Below, in pieces: positions 43,035 through 51,799 of a DNA stretch of 64,000 nt (position 1 is the first letter of the stretch; each line of letters opens with the position of its first letter). The notes below the pieces were generated by a model. The model was not told where the DNA came from. It made no database searches and saw only the letters and a program-made list of their open reading frames with translations. A program made the position numbers and the translations under genes. This DNA is from an uncultured Lachnospiraceae bacterium (GTDB taxonomy: Bacteria; Bacillota; Clostridia; Lachnospirales; Lachnospiraceae), in assembly GCA_946554445.1 (NCBI GenBank), contig CAMNSD010000004.1, positions 62,001 through 126,000 of the forward strand. The letters are read 5' to 3'.

Positions 43035-43125
43035 GGAAGAATGTATGCCGCAGGCGACATTCTTCCCGACATAATTTAGTGATACTTGGGGTATGTATTT
43101 TATACCCCTAGTGTCACTTTATGTC
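43035..43125 (-). other. Two long stem-loops between argC and the dCMP deaminase gene
   Basis: GGAAGAATGT/ACATTCTTCC (43035-43044, 43057-43066) and a near-perfect stem of about 24 bp (43068-43094 with 43102-43125) starting 5 bp after the argC stop. No T-tract follows on the minus strand, so they are RNA-stability or spacer elements rather than standard terminators. Confidence 0.75.
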
Positions 43126-43129
43126 ATTT

Positions 43130-44197
43130 TTACGGAAACATCGGCACCAGTTCCAGTCCTTCGCTCTCCACCAGACCAAACATCAGGTTCATGTTCTGCA
43201 CCGCCTGTCCAGCCGCGCCTTTGACCAGATTGTCCAAAGCCCCCATCATAATGACTCTGCCCGTGCGCTCATCAATCACGAAATTAATGTCCACGTAATT
43301 GCTGCCTTCCACCCACTTCGTCTCCGGGCATACGCCTTTTTCCAGAACACGGACAAATTTTTCTTTCTGATAATACTTATCATACACGGCCTTTACTTCC
43401 TCATAGGAAGGCAGCGCCATCTGTCCATCCGCTTTCTTTATCGGCAGAAGCTTTGCATAGGCCGTCACCAGGATACCTCTGTTCATGGGCACCAGATGGG
43501 GCGTGAAATTCAGAATAATCTCTTTCCCCGCCGCATATCCAAGCTGTTCCTCTATCTCCGGTGTATGTCTGTGACTCGCCACGCCATATGCTTTGATATT
43601 CTCGTTCACCTCACAGTAAAGATTCGGCACCTTCGCGCCGCGTCCCGCCCCGGATGTCCCGCTCTTGGCGTCTATGATCAACGTCTCCGTGTCAATCAGC
43701 CCTTCTTTTACCAGCGGATAGGCTGTGAGAATGGAACAGGTAGTATAACAGCCCGGATTAGCTACCAGACGGGCGCCTTTCACATCCTCCCTGTTGATCT
43801 CACACAGCCCGTAAACTGCTTCTTTTATGTATTGAGGCGACTTATGCTCGATGCCATACCATTTTTCATAAGTAGAAACATCTTTGATACGGAAATCGGC
43901 GCTTAAGTCCACCACCTTTACTTTAGAAAGAATATCCTCATTCATCATGGAAGCACAGAAGCCCTGGGGCGTGGCCGTAAAGATCACATCCACCTGTTTC
44001 GCCAGTTCTTCCATATTGTCATCCATGCACTTCGCATCCACAATCTGAAACATATTCTGGTACACTTGCGCATACTTCTGGTCGATATAACTGCGCGATC
44101 CGTACCAGACCACCTCCACCTTGCTGTGGGCAGTGAGAATCCTCACCAACTCGCCACCCGCATATCCTGTGGCCCCTATAATTCCCGCTTTTATCAT
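43130..44197 (-). CDS. argC: N-acetyl-gamma-glutamyl-phosphate reductase
   Basis: NADPH-dependent third step of arginine synthesis. The 355-residue protein (longer type) begins KAGIIGATGYAGGELVRIL with the Rossmann GxTGxxG, has the catalytic Cys in RLVANPGCYTTCSILTAYPL, and ASHRHTPEIEEQLG with the active-site His. AAAGGAG lies about 11 nt before the ATG. It is alone here, 40 kb from argJ-argB-argD and 1.1 kb from argG, with which it is divergent. Confidence 0.96.
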   Translation of the reverse strand: MIKAGIIGATGYAGGELVRILTAHSKVEVVWYGSRSYIDQKYAQVYQNMFQIVDAKCMDDNMEELAKQVDVIFTATPQGFCASMMNEDILSKVKVVDLSADFRIKDVSTYEKWYGIEHKSPQYIKEAVYGLCEINREDVKGARLVANPGCYTTCSILTAYPLVKEGLIDTETLIIDAKSGTSGAGRGAKVPNLYCEVNENIKAYGVASHRHTPEIEEQLGYAAGKEIILNFTPHLVPMNRGILVTAYAKLLPIKKADGQMALPSYEEVKAVYDKYYQKEKFVRVLEKGVCPETKWVEGSNYVDINFVIDERTGRVIMMGALDNLVKGAAGQAVQNMNLMFGLVESEGLELVPMFP

Positions 44198-44266
44198 GTA
44201 TCGTCCTGCTCCTTTCTTATCGGTACAGATTCCAATAAATCCTTTAGAAGTTCCTGCTATATATAC

Positions 44267-44680
44267 CTATTCAATCACCAGTTTAGCATAGGTCTCTCCC
44301 GCTTCCTCATATTCTTTGTTGTAAACATGCTTTCCTATGATACTTCTCAACTTCTTAATATCTTCCAAATCCGGAGCCGCAAATTCCAAATAGCAGATCT
44401 GAGAACCGGCCTCATTTAATGCCTCATAAAAATCTGAGATATGACAGTAAAACTTATCCAAAATATCCTCCAGCGGATACTGGGAGATCTCTTCTGCCGA
44501 TTCCCCCTCCGCAAACTCCGGCTCCTGCTCAAATGACAGGGATGTCACATATAGGATCTCATCTTTCTCTTTATACGCATAGATTCCCTGCTCGATTTCC
44601 CTGTATTTTTGTTTTTTGAAGAGCGAAAGGCCGCCTGCCTTACGATATTTTTCTGCATCATAGTTTTTAATATTTTTCAT
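44267..44680 (-). CDS. Hypothetical acidic protein
   Basis: A 137-residue soluble protein: MKNIKNYDAEKYRKAGGLSL, then KYREIEQGIYAYKEKDEILY, an acidic stretch (EQEPEFAEGESAEEISQ), and LEFAAPDLEDIKKLRSIIGK. No catalytic motif, signal peptide or membrane segment is visible. The start is uncertain: GGGAGG lies 15 nt before ATG 44680, and an ATG at 44695 abuts it. The neighbour upstream is a small Cys-rich protein, and argC lies downstream on the same strand. Confidence 0.6.
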   Translation of the reverse strand: MKNIKNYDAEKYRKAGGLSLFKKQKYREIEQGIYAYKEKDEILYVTSLSFEQEPEFAEGESAEEISQYPLEDILDKFYCHISDFYEALNEAGSQICYLEFAAPDLEDIKKLRSIIGKHVYNKEYEEAGETYAKLVIE

Positions 44681-44717
44681 GGTTATGTTATGCATCCTCC
44701 CTGCCGCCATCAATTTG

Positions 44718-44969
44718 TCACAAAATATGATTATACTTTTGACATATTTCACACAGTCCAAACTCATTAACCCTCATGGGACTAAAATATTTCCTGATAT
44801 ATCGAGCCGCAGCGGTCGTATATTCTCCCTGGCCCCAATTTGTGGTTAACTCTTTTGGGAGATCTGGATCATATCCTGTACTGCCGCAGCAAATACATGT
44901 ATTTATCCATTTCTTCAACTTGGGATACTGCCTGATATAATCCAATCCCTCATTGTTACTGTATTCCAT
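44718..44969 (-). CDS. Small Cys-rich hypothetical protein
   Basis: An 83-residue protein with a probable zinc site made of CICCGSTGYDP near residue 25 and a C-terminal FGLCEICQKYNHIL. It begins MEYSNNEGLDYIRQYPKLKK. Similar short proteins occur in Clostridia; the role is unknown. It is 37 bp upstream of the acidic hypothetical gene on the same strand. Confidence 0.55.
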   Translation of the reverse strand: MEYSNNEGLDYIRQYPKLKKWINTCICCGSTGYDPDLPKELTTNWGQGEYTTAAARYIRKYFSPMRVNEFGLCEICQKYNHIL

Positions 44970-45201
44970 ATAGTCTCCTGTTAATCAGTTACAAAATCAA
45001 AAATAGCGTACAGTTTCATTTTTTCACGCTACTTTAATATATCACGCTGGAAACCGCTTGACAATCACTACCGCTTTATCTACCCGCTTTCCTGTTCTTA
45101 CCTGCCCTTTATCTCTTGCATTGTATAACTATACATTATAATTGCATAATATTCAATATATTTTTCTTTTTATGCATAAAAAACAATAATATTCATATAA
45201 A

Positions 45202-45247
45202 TATGCATAAATTTACACTTGCAATCTATGTTATCTTGTTGTATATT
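45202..45247 (+). promoter_or_regulatory. argG promoter with a candidate ArgR box
   Basis: TTGCAA (45219-45224) and TATATT (45242-45247) are separated by 17 nt, about 100 nt before the argG ATG. The 18-bp stretch TATGCATAAATTTACACT (45202-45219) abuts the -35 box and resembles the ARG-box consensus at about 13 of 18 positions; other TGCATA/ATTCA-like half sites lie upstream (45135-45200). The remainder of the 379-bp gap is AT-rich without genes. Confidence 0.45.
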
Positions 45248-45348
45248 GTTTTAAGGATAAACGCGGCCTGTTATTTTTCGGGCGATATGCGTATAGATAG
45301 AAACCTATATAACAATTTCATTACATATTTTAAATGGAGGAAACTGAA

Positions 45349-46572
45349 ATGAAAGAAAAAGTAGTTCTTGCGTACTCCGGCGGACTTGATACCACCGTTA
45401 TCATTCCCTGGCTGAAAGAAAATTTTGACTATGAAGTAATCTGCGTGTGCGGCAACTGCGGCCAGGCGGAGGAACTTGACGGCTTAGAGGAGCGTGCCCT
45501 CTCAAGCGGCGCTTCCAAACTCTATATCGAAGATTTGACTGACGAATTCTGCAATGACTTTATCATGCCCTGTGTACAGGCCCATGCAGTCTATGAGAAC
45601 AAGTATCTGCTGGGCACTTCCATGGCAAGGCCTGTCATCGCTAAGAAGCTGGTAGAGATTGCCCGCAAAGAAGGCGCTACCGCCATCTGTCACGGCGCTA
45701 CCGGCAAGGGCAACGACCAGATTCGTTTTGAACTGGGCATCAAAGCGCTGGCTCCCGACTTAAAGATTATCGCCGCATGGCGGAACGAGAAATGGACTCT
45801 AAGTTCCCGTGAGGAAGAGATCGAATACTGCCGTCAGCACGGCATCCATCTTCCTTTCTCCGCAGATTCCAGTTACAGTCGAGATCGTAACTTATGGCAC
45901 ATCAGCCATGAGGGATTGGAACTTGAGGATCCTGCCAATGAGCCCAACTACGAACATCTTCTGGTACTGGGCACCACGCCCGAAAAGGCACCTGAAGAGG
46001 GAGAATATGTGACCATGACCTTTGAAAAGGGTATTCCGACCTCTGTCAATGGCAAGGAAATGAAAGTGGCCGATATTATTGCTACCCTAAATGAATTAGG
46101 CGGCAAACACGGCATCGGCATCGTGGATATCGTGGAAAACCGCGTGGTGGGCATGAAATCCCGCGGCGTCTACGAGACACCTGGCGGCACCATTCTTTAC
46201 GAAGCACACCAGCAGCTGGAGGAATTGATCCTCGACCGCGACACCTACGCCCTCAAACAGGATATGGGCAATAAGTTTGCACAGATTGTCTATGAAGGCA
46301 AGTGGTTCACCCCTCTGCGCAAAGCGGTACAGGCTTTCATCGAATCTACACAGGAATATGTGACAGGCGAAGTGAAGTTCAAACTCTATAAAGGGAACAT
46401 CATCAAGGCTGGCACCACTTCACCGTACTCACTCTACAATGAGAGTATCGCTTCCTTCACCACCGGCGATATGTACGACCATCACGATGCGGAAGGCTTT
46501 ATCAACCTGTTTGGTTTATCCAGCAAAGTACGTGCGATGAAGATGCAGGAAAATGGCGTAAAGCTTATATAA
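45349..46572 (+). CDS. argG: Argininosuccinate synthase
   Basis: Joins citrulline and aspartate with ATP, the seventh arginine step. The 407-residue enzyme has the N-type PP-loop [15 protein letters not shown] at the start, then [35 protein letters not shown] and [15 protein letters not shown], all family landmarks. The ATG at 45349 has GGAGG 8 nt upstream. It is monocistronic, ended by a terminator; argH is not in the window. Its promoter resembles that of argJ. Confidence 0.97.
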   Translation: MKEKVVLAYSGGLDTTVIIPWLKENFDYEVICVCGNCGQAEELDGLEERALSSGASKLYIEDLTDEFCNDFIMPCVQAHAVYENKYLLGTSMARPVIAKKLVEIARKEGATAICHGATGKGNDQIRFELGIKALAPDLKIIAAWRNEKWTLSSREEEIEYCRQHGIHLPFSADSSYSRDRNLWHISHEGLELEDPANEPNYEHLLVLGTTPEKAPEEGEYVTMTFEKGIPTSVNGKEMKVADIIATLNELGGKHGIGIVDIVENRVVGMKSRGVYETPGGTILYEAHQQLEELILDRDTYALKQDMGNKFAQIVYEGKWFTPLRKAVQAFIESTQEYVTGEVKFKLYKGNIIKAGTTSPYSLYNESIASFTTGDMYDHHDAEGFINLFGLSSKVRAMKMQENGVKLI

Positions 46573-46631
46573 GACAGTTTCGTTTCATAAGCAGTATATT
46601 TTCAAGATATATAAGATATATAATAAAAATA

Positions 46632-46665
46632 GGGAGCATCTGTCGTTTGGATGGATGCTCTCTTT
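46632..46665 (+). terminator. Intrinsic terminator of argG
   Basis: GGGAGCATC and GATGCTCTC pair over 8-9 bp around a 12-nt loop, followed by TTTG, 60 bp after the stop codon. The next gene converges from the right, so it may serve both. Confidence 0.75.
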
Positions 46666-46672
46666 GTAAACG

Positions 46673-47098
46673 TTAAGAAATATCATATTTATTTTGGTAG
46701 TACTCTGATAAAAGTTGAATCAGCTTGTCCGCTGTTTCTACTTGCTGAACCGTTTCTTCTTTGGATGTAATATAGAAAGTGTCATAATCACTGGCATGAC
46801 GAATCTCTTCAGCTTTAACGATTTTTCTCCCCATTTCCCGTGGAAATATCCCTGCTGCCACATAATTCTTATTAAAATACGCCAATGTATCCTTGTGACG
46901 TTTAAAAGCAACTCCTTCTAACGCCAATATAGCTGAAACCGCATGGAAAATTGCATAATAAGCACGATTATTTGCTCCACGATATGACTCTGCCTTAAGC
47001 AGCACATATGCGGCCTCTAAATCCTCCTTAGCTACCTGTAAACGATAACCGGCCACATCCTTTTTATCACCCATATTTACAGATTCAGGCTGCTTCAT
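46673..47098 (-). CDS. HEPN-domain protein (toxin of a HEPN-MNT pair)
   Basis: The 141-residue protein has the HEPN helical bundle (GYRLQVAKEDLEAAYVLLK) and the RNase motif R-x6-H in NNRAYYAIFHAVSAILAL, followed by FKRHKDTLAYF. HEPN proteins cleave RNA or are inactivated by AMP transfer from their partner nucleotidyltransferase. The start at 47098 is chosen because it begins MKQPESVNMGDKKD and overlaps the MNT gene by 14 bp. It is downstream of its likely antitoxin, the usual order for this type. Confidence 0.85.
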   Translation of the reverse strand: MKQPESVNMGDKKDVAGYRLQVAKEDLEAAYVLLKAESYRGANNRAYYAIFHAVSAILALEGVAFKRHKDTLAYFNKNYVAAGIFPREMGRKIVKAEEIRHASDYDTFYITSKEETVQQVETADKLIQLLSEYYQNKYDIS

Positions 47099-47426
47099 AT
47101 AAAGAAATCCCCTCCTTCGCCACATTTGAATAAAACGGATATGCTTGGGACCAATAGTTAAAATGATCGATATTCTTGACTACAGGCATAAGCCAAATAT
47201 CATAAGCCACATTATAATCAAACCCAAGTTCCGACAAAGCATCTGAATACTTACTTAAATTATCTTCAGGTAGATCTACCAATACCATTAAATCCACATC
47301 AGAATCTGGCCTGAAATCACCACGAGCATAAGATCCATATAAAATAACCTGCTTTAAATGCGTTCCATATATATTTTGTATTGCTGCAACATATTCACCA
47401 ATTAACTTCCTCATCATTTGCGGCAC
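47085..47426 (-). CDS. MNT-domain nucleotidyltransferase (antitoxin of a HEPN-MNT pair)
   Basis: The 113-residue protein has the minimal nucleotidyltransferase motif GSYARGDFRPDSDVDLMVLVD with both catalytic Asp residues. In characterised pairs it adds AMP units to a HEPN tyrosine, neutralising it. The start is GTG 47426 with GAGGG 7 nt upstream; an ATG at 47417 has no suitable site. It overlaps the HEPN gene, giving translational coupling. Confidence 0.88.
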   Translation of the reverse strand: MPQMMRKLIGEYVAAIQNIYGTHLKQVILYGSYARGDFRPDSDVDLMVLVDLPEDNLSKYSDALSELGFDYNVAYDIWLMPVVKNIDHFNYWSQAYPFYSNVAKEGISLYEAA

Positions 47427-47668
47427 AAAATCACCCTCTTTACTAATAAAAATTTTATTATATTATACTTGTTTCAAGTAAATCATTCAATCAAATTCTC
47501 CGGCCACATCGCTTTTTCTACTAATTATATTCTGTATTTGACATCCATCTCAACTATACATTACTCACACGGGGGTTTTTTTTCATAAATGGATATGATA
47601 TGATATACGGAAAGAATCTATTTCACAAAAGACACATGTTATCCATCCAAGGGGACATACTGATATAT

Positions 47669-47962
47669 ATGGACGTAATTACATTAATTATTATATATTT
47701 CGCTGTCGTAAACTTCATAAGCTTCGTAGTCATGGGCGTGGACAAATACAAAGCCAAAAAGCGCGCTTGGCGTATTCCTGAATCCACCCTGTTCGTACTG
47801 GCCATCATCGGCGGAAGTATCGGATCGATTGCAGGGATGCACCTGTTCCATCATAAAACGCGGCACTGGTATTTTCTGTATGGAATGCCGGCGATTCTGG
47901 TCATACAAATTTTATTGGTTTTGGCGCTTGTTTTTTCACCGATTGAGTTTTTGATCATGTAA
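47669..47962 (+). CDS. DUF1294 small membrane protein
   Basis: The 97-residue protein has three membrane helices and the family motif MGVDKYKAKKRAWRIPESTL, followed by LAIIGGSIGSIAGMHLFHHKTRHWYF. The function is unknown. The start at 47669 (MDVITLIIIYF) matches the usual family start, although the AAGGGG site lies 14 nt away; upstream starts at 47600 and 47636 add non-conserved residues. It is monocistronic and faces degV across a structured repeat. Confidence 0.85.
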   Translation: MDVITLIIIYFAVVNFISFVVMGVDKYKAKKRAWRIPESTLFVLAIIGGSIGSIAGMHLFHHKTRHWYFLYGMPAILVIQILLVLALVFSPIEFLIM

Positions 47963-47964
47963 GT

Positions 47965-48081
47965 GGCGTAAATTCCTTCGGAATTAACGCCTCGAGTTCC
48001 GCTTCGCGGACTCGGATGTGCGGTAGATTTTTGTAATTTCCTTCGGAATTAACGCCTCGAAGACCGCTTCGCGGGCTCGGG
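47965..48081. repeat. Two tandem palindromic repeat units (TTCGGAATTAACGCCTCGA type)
   Basis: Two copies, at about 47965-48015 and 48034-48081, each with a first hairpin around CCTTCGG (AATTCC/GGAATT) and a second around CCGCTTCGCGG (CGAG/CTCG). Related sequence occurs at 59261-59375. They lie between convergent genes. No T-tract is present. Confidence 0.85.
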
Positions 48082-48091
48082 CATTTATCAT

Positions 48092-48928
48092 TTAGAGTGT
48101 CATGATTACGCCGCCGTCATTGGCATACATACTGCTGATTCCAGCGGTATCCATAATGACCACATCGCGATATGAAGCCCTCTTCTCCATCAGTCTGCGC
48201 ACATATTGCGCGCGCTCCGGACAGTTGCAGTGCGTGATCATCAGCGTTCTCTCCTTTGGATTCTCCACATCGGCCACAATGTTATCCGCCATTTTAGCCA
48301 GCGCCTTATTGATGCCGATTGCTTGACCCTTTTGTTCGATGACGCCCAGATTGCCTATCATCACAGGTTTTATGTTCAATGTGGAAGCCACCAGCGCCTT
48401 AACACCGCTCAGACGGCCGTTCTTGCGGAGCGTCTCCAGATTATCCAGCACAAAATACGTGCGCATCTGTCTCTTAAAAATCTCCACCTTCTCCACCGTC
48501 TCCTCAAAAGAGAGCCCAGCTTCCTTATATTCCACTATCTTCATGGCCAGCTGTGTCTCCCCGCAGCTAGCGGATTCGGAATCTATGACATGAATCTTTT
48601 TCGCGCCATATTTTTCCTCATAAAGGCTCTTCCCCAGTTCCGCGCTGTTATAGCTGCCGCTCAAATGGGAAGAAAGCGTTATCGCATAGACCTCCTCGGC
48701 TTCATCGTGATAGGCCTCCCTGTACTTTTCCGGGGAAGGGCAGGAAGATTTCGGGCAAAGCGGATAAGCCGCCACCCGTTGCAAAAAATCCTTCTGATCA
48801 AAGGTCTCATCATCCAATATTTCATAATCCCCGATTTCCAAGGTCAACGGCACTCTCTGGAAACGCGCATCTTCTTTATACTGCACCGGCAGTTCACAGC
48901 AACTGTCTACCACAATTTTATAACTCAT
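48092..48928 (-). CDS. DegV-family fatty-acid-binding protein
   Basis: The 278-residue protein begins YKIVVDSCCELPVQYKED and carries CPKSSCPSPEKYREAY with the conserved S-S/C-P, ITLSSHLSGSYNSAELG, ESASCGETQLAMKIVE and NLETLRKNGRLSG, all typical of DegV/FakB, which presents fatty acids to a kinase. GGAGG lies before ATG 48928. No fakA-like gene is nearby, so whether it acts as FakB is inferred. Confidence 0.93.
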   Translation of the reverse strand: MSYKIVVDSCCELPVQYKEDARFQRVPLTLEIGDYEILDDETFDQKDFLQRVAAYPLCPKSSCPSPEKYREAYHDEAEEVYAITLSSHLSGSYNSAELGKSLYEEKYGAKKIHVIDSESASCGETQLAMKIVEYKEAGLSFEETVEKVEIFKRQMRTYFVLDNLETLRKNGRLSGVKALVASTLNIKPVMIGNLGVIEQKGQAIGINKALAKMADNIVADVENPKERTLMITHCNCPERAQYVRRLMEKRASYRDVVIMDTAGISSMYANDGGVIMTL

Positions 48929-49092
48929 AAAGCCTCCACAACCATTCCACATAGTTTTCATTACCACTTATGATAACATGGATTGCTATTTGTTGTAAAT
49001 AGGGTTTTACATTTTTCCAGATACCTGTTGGATTTTGTGGGTGATTATGATATAACAAATATAACGTTTAAAAATAAAGAAAGGTATCCTAT

Positions 49093-49596
49093 ATGATCGC
49101 GCTAAAAATCACCAACATAAAACAATTCATGGCAAAACTTCTCGGCAGCGAGGATTTTGATAATTTTCTTCTGGAAGAGGCTTCTATTAGCACCTACAAT
49201 ACCTTTATGATAGACGGCCGCCAGAACAGGGATTTTTATTCCTCTGAAGAATGGGAATATAAAGAACTGCGGCCTTATGAATTTTCCACCTGGAAAAAAC
49301 TAAGGCCCATCTGTTTTGAACTGATTAAGGGAAAACACACGCCCACGGCCTTCCGGTTCGTCCTGCATCTGATTCCTGACCATGCGGCCTCTATTTTACA
49401 AAGAGGCGATACCGCCGTGACGCCGCAGCAAGTGAGGGCCTTCGTCCTCAACATTAAATATGACGGCACCACCCTCATGCTAGTCACCGGCACCTCCTTC
49501 CATACTTTCCTGATGGATAAGACGCCGGACGCACTCTGGGATAGCGCCGTCAAACAATTTCTTGCGAAACAGGAAATCTCCTTTGAACAGCTGTAA
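49093..49596 (+). CDS. DUF5721-like hypothetical protein
   Basis: A 167-residue soluble protein: MIALKITNIKQFMAKLLGSE, LEEASISTYNTFMIDGRQNR, FRFVLHLIPDHAASIL and VRAFVLNIKYDGTTLMLVTG. It resembles a small family restricted to Clostridia, which I recall as DUF5721. AAAGG lies about 8 nt before the ATG. It is monocistronic, divergent from degV; its role is unknown. Confidence 0.75.
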   Translation: MIALKITNIKQFMAKLLGSEDFDNFLLEEASISTYNTFMIDGRQNRDFYSSEEWEYKELRPYEFSTWKKLRPICFELIKGKHTPTAFRFVLHLIPDHAASILQRGDTAVTPQQVRAFVLNIKYDGTTLMLVTGTSFHTFLMDKTPDALWDSAVKQFLAKQEISFEQL

Positions 49597-49659
49597 TCAA
49601 TTTCTTGGAAGCAGCTGCGCGACTTCCGCTCCGCAAATTTCAAACTGAGCCACAGCTTC

Positions 49660-50013
49660 TTAAAACCAAATACCTCCATGCATCATGGCATAATCGACTG
49701 CTGCCAGCATCATGGCAAAGAACAGCATTAGCGCCAGCATGATCACTGCCGGAAAATCATATACAAATTTCTCTCCTGCCCGACCGCTTTTGTGATTTTC
49801 CACCAGGATTTCTATCCCTAACAGGATGAAAACAATCGGCCAGAGTCGAAATATAATATAATAATGAAATGTTGGTACAACAATATGTATCAAAAACATG
49901 ACGCCAAAGCATATCAATGTCAAGCCAAAGGTCACCGAACCTACCCGTCTGGTCCGTACCACTTCATTCCCATTTTCCTTCGTACTTTGTTCTCCCCGTG
50001 TCTCCATATCCAT
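49660..50013 (-). CDS. Small membrane protein, LiaF/DUF5668-like N-terminal region
   Basis: A 117-residue protein with a charged N-terminus, then GSVTFGLTLICFGVMFLIHIV, IIFRLWPIVFILLGIEILVE and a last helix (VIMLALMLFFAMMLAAVDYA). The RxWPxxxxxxGxExL pattern occurs in DUF5668/LiaF-type membrane segments. GGAGG lies 9 nt before ATG 50013. It is the last of a cluster sigma factor, membrane protein, TM2-like protein, and this one, which may form a small envelope-stress regulon. Confidence 0.75.
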   Translation of the reverse strand: MDMETRGEQSTKENGNEVVRTRRVGSVTFGLTLICFGVMFLIHIVVPTFHYYIIFRLWPIVFILLGIEILVENHKSGRAGEKFVYDFPAVIMLALMLFFAMMLAAVDYAMMHGGIWF

Positions 50014-50109
50014 ATACGCTTTCCTCCCACACAAGCACCAACCTGTATTTCCGTAGGAAACATGTGTGCCTGTTTTCCATAATCTATTTTTCCGACGACA
50101 GTGGACAGT

Positions 50110-50706
50110 TTATTTTGCTGAAAATTCGTCGTCATCTTTCTGTCCAATCTGCATCATCTGCTGTGTCCCGTTGGCATCCGCCGCCTCAAGCGCATTCTTT
50201 TTGCCCCGAAGCAACGCCACACCAAACCAGATGATGGCAATCGCGATCACAGCCCTCGGCACATCGTCCCGCATAAAATAGTAAATTGCCTTTAGAATCG
50301 GATTGTCCCATCCAAGGATTCCGCGCAGTAATTCAAAAGCTAGATTCCACAGCATATACAGGCCAATAACGATTAGCACCACTGCTATTATTTTTTTACT
50401 TTTTTGATCTACTTTTACCTGCCGATTTCCAATTCCATCGAGCCCGAAAAGATAGGTGTCCTCCATAGCCATAAAGTTCTCGTCATCCAGCCCGCCAATA
50501 TTATTGGCATGGAAAAAACTGTAAACATACAGCGTAATTGGCAAAACTGTCAAGGCCCCGATATTTGTAATGGATACAACTATGAGCAGTACCATAAAGC
50601 CAAGCATGAAGCTAAGGCCCATCTTCATAAATCCCATGTACATATGTCCTGCCCCCGGCCACAGGGATAAGATAAATAACCAAAACCTGTTTTTCTTTTT
50701 CTTCAT
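50110..50706 (-). CDS. Membrane protein with TM2-like N-terminus
   Basis: A 198-residue protein: basic start (MKKKKNRFWLFILSLWPG), then AGHMYMGFMKMGLSFMLGF as in TM2 domains, more helices near residues 100-125 and 145-165, and an acidic tail (QKDDDEFSAK). GGGAGG lies 9 nt before the ATG. It follows the ECF sigma factor genes on the same strand. Function unknown; proteins of this kind often accompany LiaF/PspC-like envelope regulators. Confidence 0.75.
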   Translation of the reverse strand: MKKKKNRFWLFILSLWPGAGHMYMGFMKMGLSFMLGFMVLLIVVSITNIGALTVLPITLYVYSFFHANNIGGLDDENFMAMEDTYLFGLDGIGNRQVKVDQKSKKIIAVVLIVIGLYMLWNLAFELLRGILGWDNPILKAIYYFMRDDVPRAVIAIAIIWFGVALLRGKKNALEAADANGTQQMMQIGQKDDDEFSAK

Positions 50707-50735
50707 TGTCTCATTCCTCCCATTAAATTGTCTTG

Positions 50736-51239
50736 TTAAAAGATTTGTTTCCTGAAATCTCTAATCTTATTTTCAATGCCGTTAAAATAAGCCTCCCTGG
50801 CGCCTGCTCTCTCCTGCTCTTCCCGATATTTCTGCCAGGTGCGGTCTATCTGTTTTTGCCTCTCCAATGCCCCCTGCTGTATTTCGTCCATATCTGCCTG
50901 CTCTTGTCTAAGTTCCTGTCTAAACGCCTGACCGAAAATACTGCCTGACGATTGCACGCCATCCCTCTCTCCCACGGGCACCAGGAATAGCACTGTCAGG
51001 GCCGCTGCCATGCCCACCAACACTTTAGCCCGATAGGAAAAAAGCTGTAGCTTCTGCGCCGTCTGTCTCTGTTTTCTTATCTGCAGAAGTATATTTTCCT
51101 TCAAATGAACCGGAGCATGCAGCAGTTCCCGCTCTTCCACCTGCTCTATCAGTCTGGCAAGTTCCTCCTCGCTTAACATCCCGGTGGCAGGTGACTGACG
51201 TTTATACATTTTTTGTTTGTCTTCTATATTATGTATCAT
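50736..51239 (-). CDS. Membrane protein coupled to the ECF sigma factor, probable anti-sigma factor
   Basis: A 167-residue protein with a cytoplasmic N-terminus (residues 1-75, including ATGMLSEEELARLIEQVEE), one membrane helix (VLVGMAAALTVLFLVPVG, about 90-107) and a charged external tail with heptad-like stretches (QELRQEQADMDEIQQGALE). Its ATG overlaps the sigma factor's stop (ATGA), the arrangement of sigma/anti-sigma pairs. There is no zinc-binding HxxxCxxC motif, so it is not a ZAS-type anti-sigma factor; the role is inferred from position and topology. Confidence 0.7.
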   Translation of the reverse strand: MIHNIEDKQKMYKRQSPATGMLSEEELARLIEQVEERELLHAPVHLKENILLQIRKQRQTAQKLQLFSYRAKVLVGMAAALTVLFLVPVGERDGVQSSGSIFGQAFRQELRQEQADMDEIQQGALERQKQIDRTWQKYREEQERAGAREAYFNGIENKIRDFRKQIF

Positions 51240-51799
51240 GCGCCTTTCTCCTTTATATACATCTTGCGTAACATGGCTCTTGCCCGATAAACCTGCGTCT
51301 GTACTGTTTTTAATTTGGCACCCCGTTTTGCGGCAATCTCAGCCATGTCCATTTCCTCGTAATAATAAGCCCTGGCAATCTCATCATAAGGCGGTTTCAG
51401 AGACAGACATCTGGCCAGCAGTGTTTCCCTTACTTCCTTTTCCAGACAGATGCTCTCCGGTGTCTGCCGCACTGCCCGTTCATCCTGGCTGCCTTGTATC
51501 ACACGCCTGTTTCCACCGGTATCCGGCCCCCGCACATCCTCCATTCCCACATCTGCCATGGGAATACTGCGTCTGCCTGCGCTCTGCATGTAATCCAGAC
51601 ACTTGTTCGTGGCAATCCTGCAAATCCATGCTTTCTCGTACTTACCATCAAATTCTGCCAGATGCTTATAGGCGGAAAGAAAAGTGTCCTGGGTCAGATC
51701 CTCGGAGGCAAAATAGTCCGATGTCATCTTATAACAAATAGAAAAAACAAGATGTTGGTAGGAATCAATCAGCGCTGATAATTGTTCTTCCCGTCCGAT
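51236..51799 (-). CDS. ECF-type RNA polymerase sigma factor with no canonical start codon
   Basis: Region 2 reads LIDSYQHLVFSICYKM, SEDLTQDTFLSAYKHLAEFD and WICRIATNKCLDYM; region 4 reads PPYDEIARAYYYEEMDMAEIAAKRG and VQTQVYRARAMLRKMY. The first ATG (51727) lies inside region 2, so real translation must start upstream, where the frame is open for about 30 codons back to a TGA with no ATG, GTG or TTG in frame. AGGAGG at 51808-51813 stands 8 nt before an ATC (51797-51799), the best placed codon; I use it provisionally (187 residues). Its partner is the overlapping membrane protein. Confidence 0.75.
   Translation of the reverse strand: MGREEQLSALIDSYQHLVFSICYKMTSDYFASEDLTQDTFLSAYKHLAEFDGKYEKAWICRIATNKCLDYMQSAGRRSIPMADVGMEDVRGPDTGGNRRVIQGSQDERAVRQTPESICLEKEVRETLLARCLSLKPPYDEIARAYYYEEMDMAEIAAKRGAKLKTVQTQVYRARAMLRKMYIKEKGA

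Noticed and set aside
45060-45348. T-box or riboswitch in the argG leader
   Set aside because: I see no T-box GGUGGUACCGCG-like motif or stem-loop arrangement; the region looks like an AT-rich promoter with operator-like sites.
51236-51727. Sigma factor starting at the first ATG (51727)
   Set aside because: This would cut sigma region 2 in the middle; the conserved sequence continues upstream in frame.
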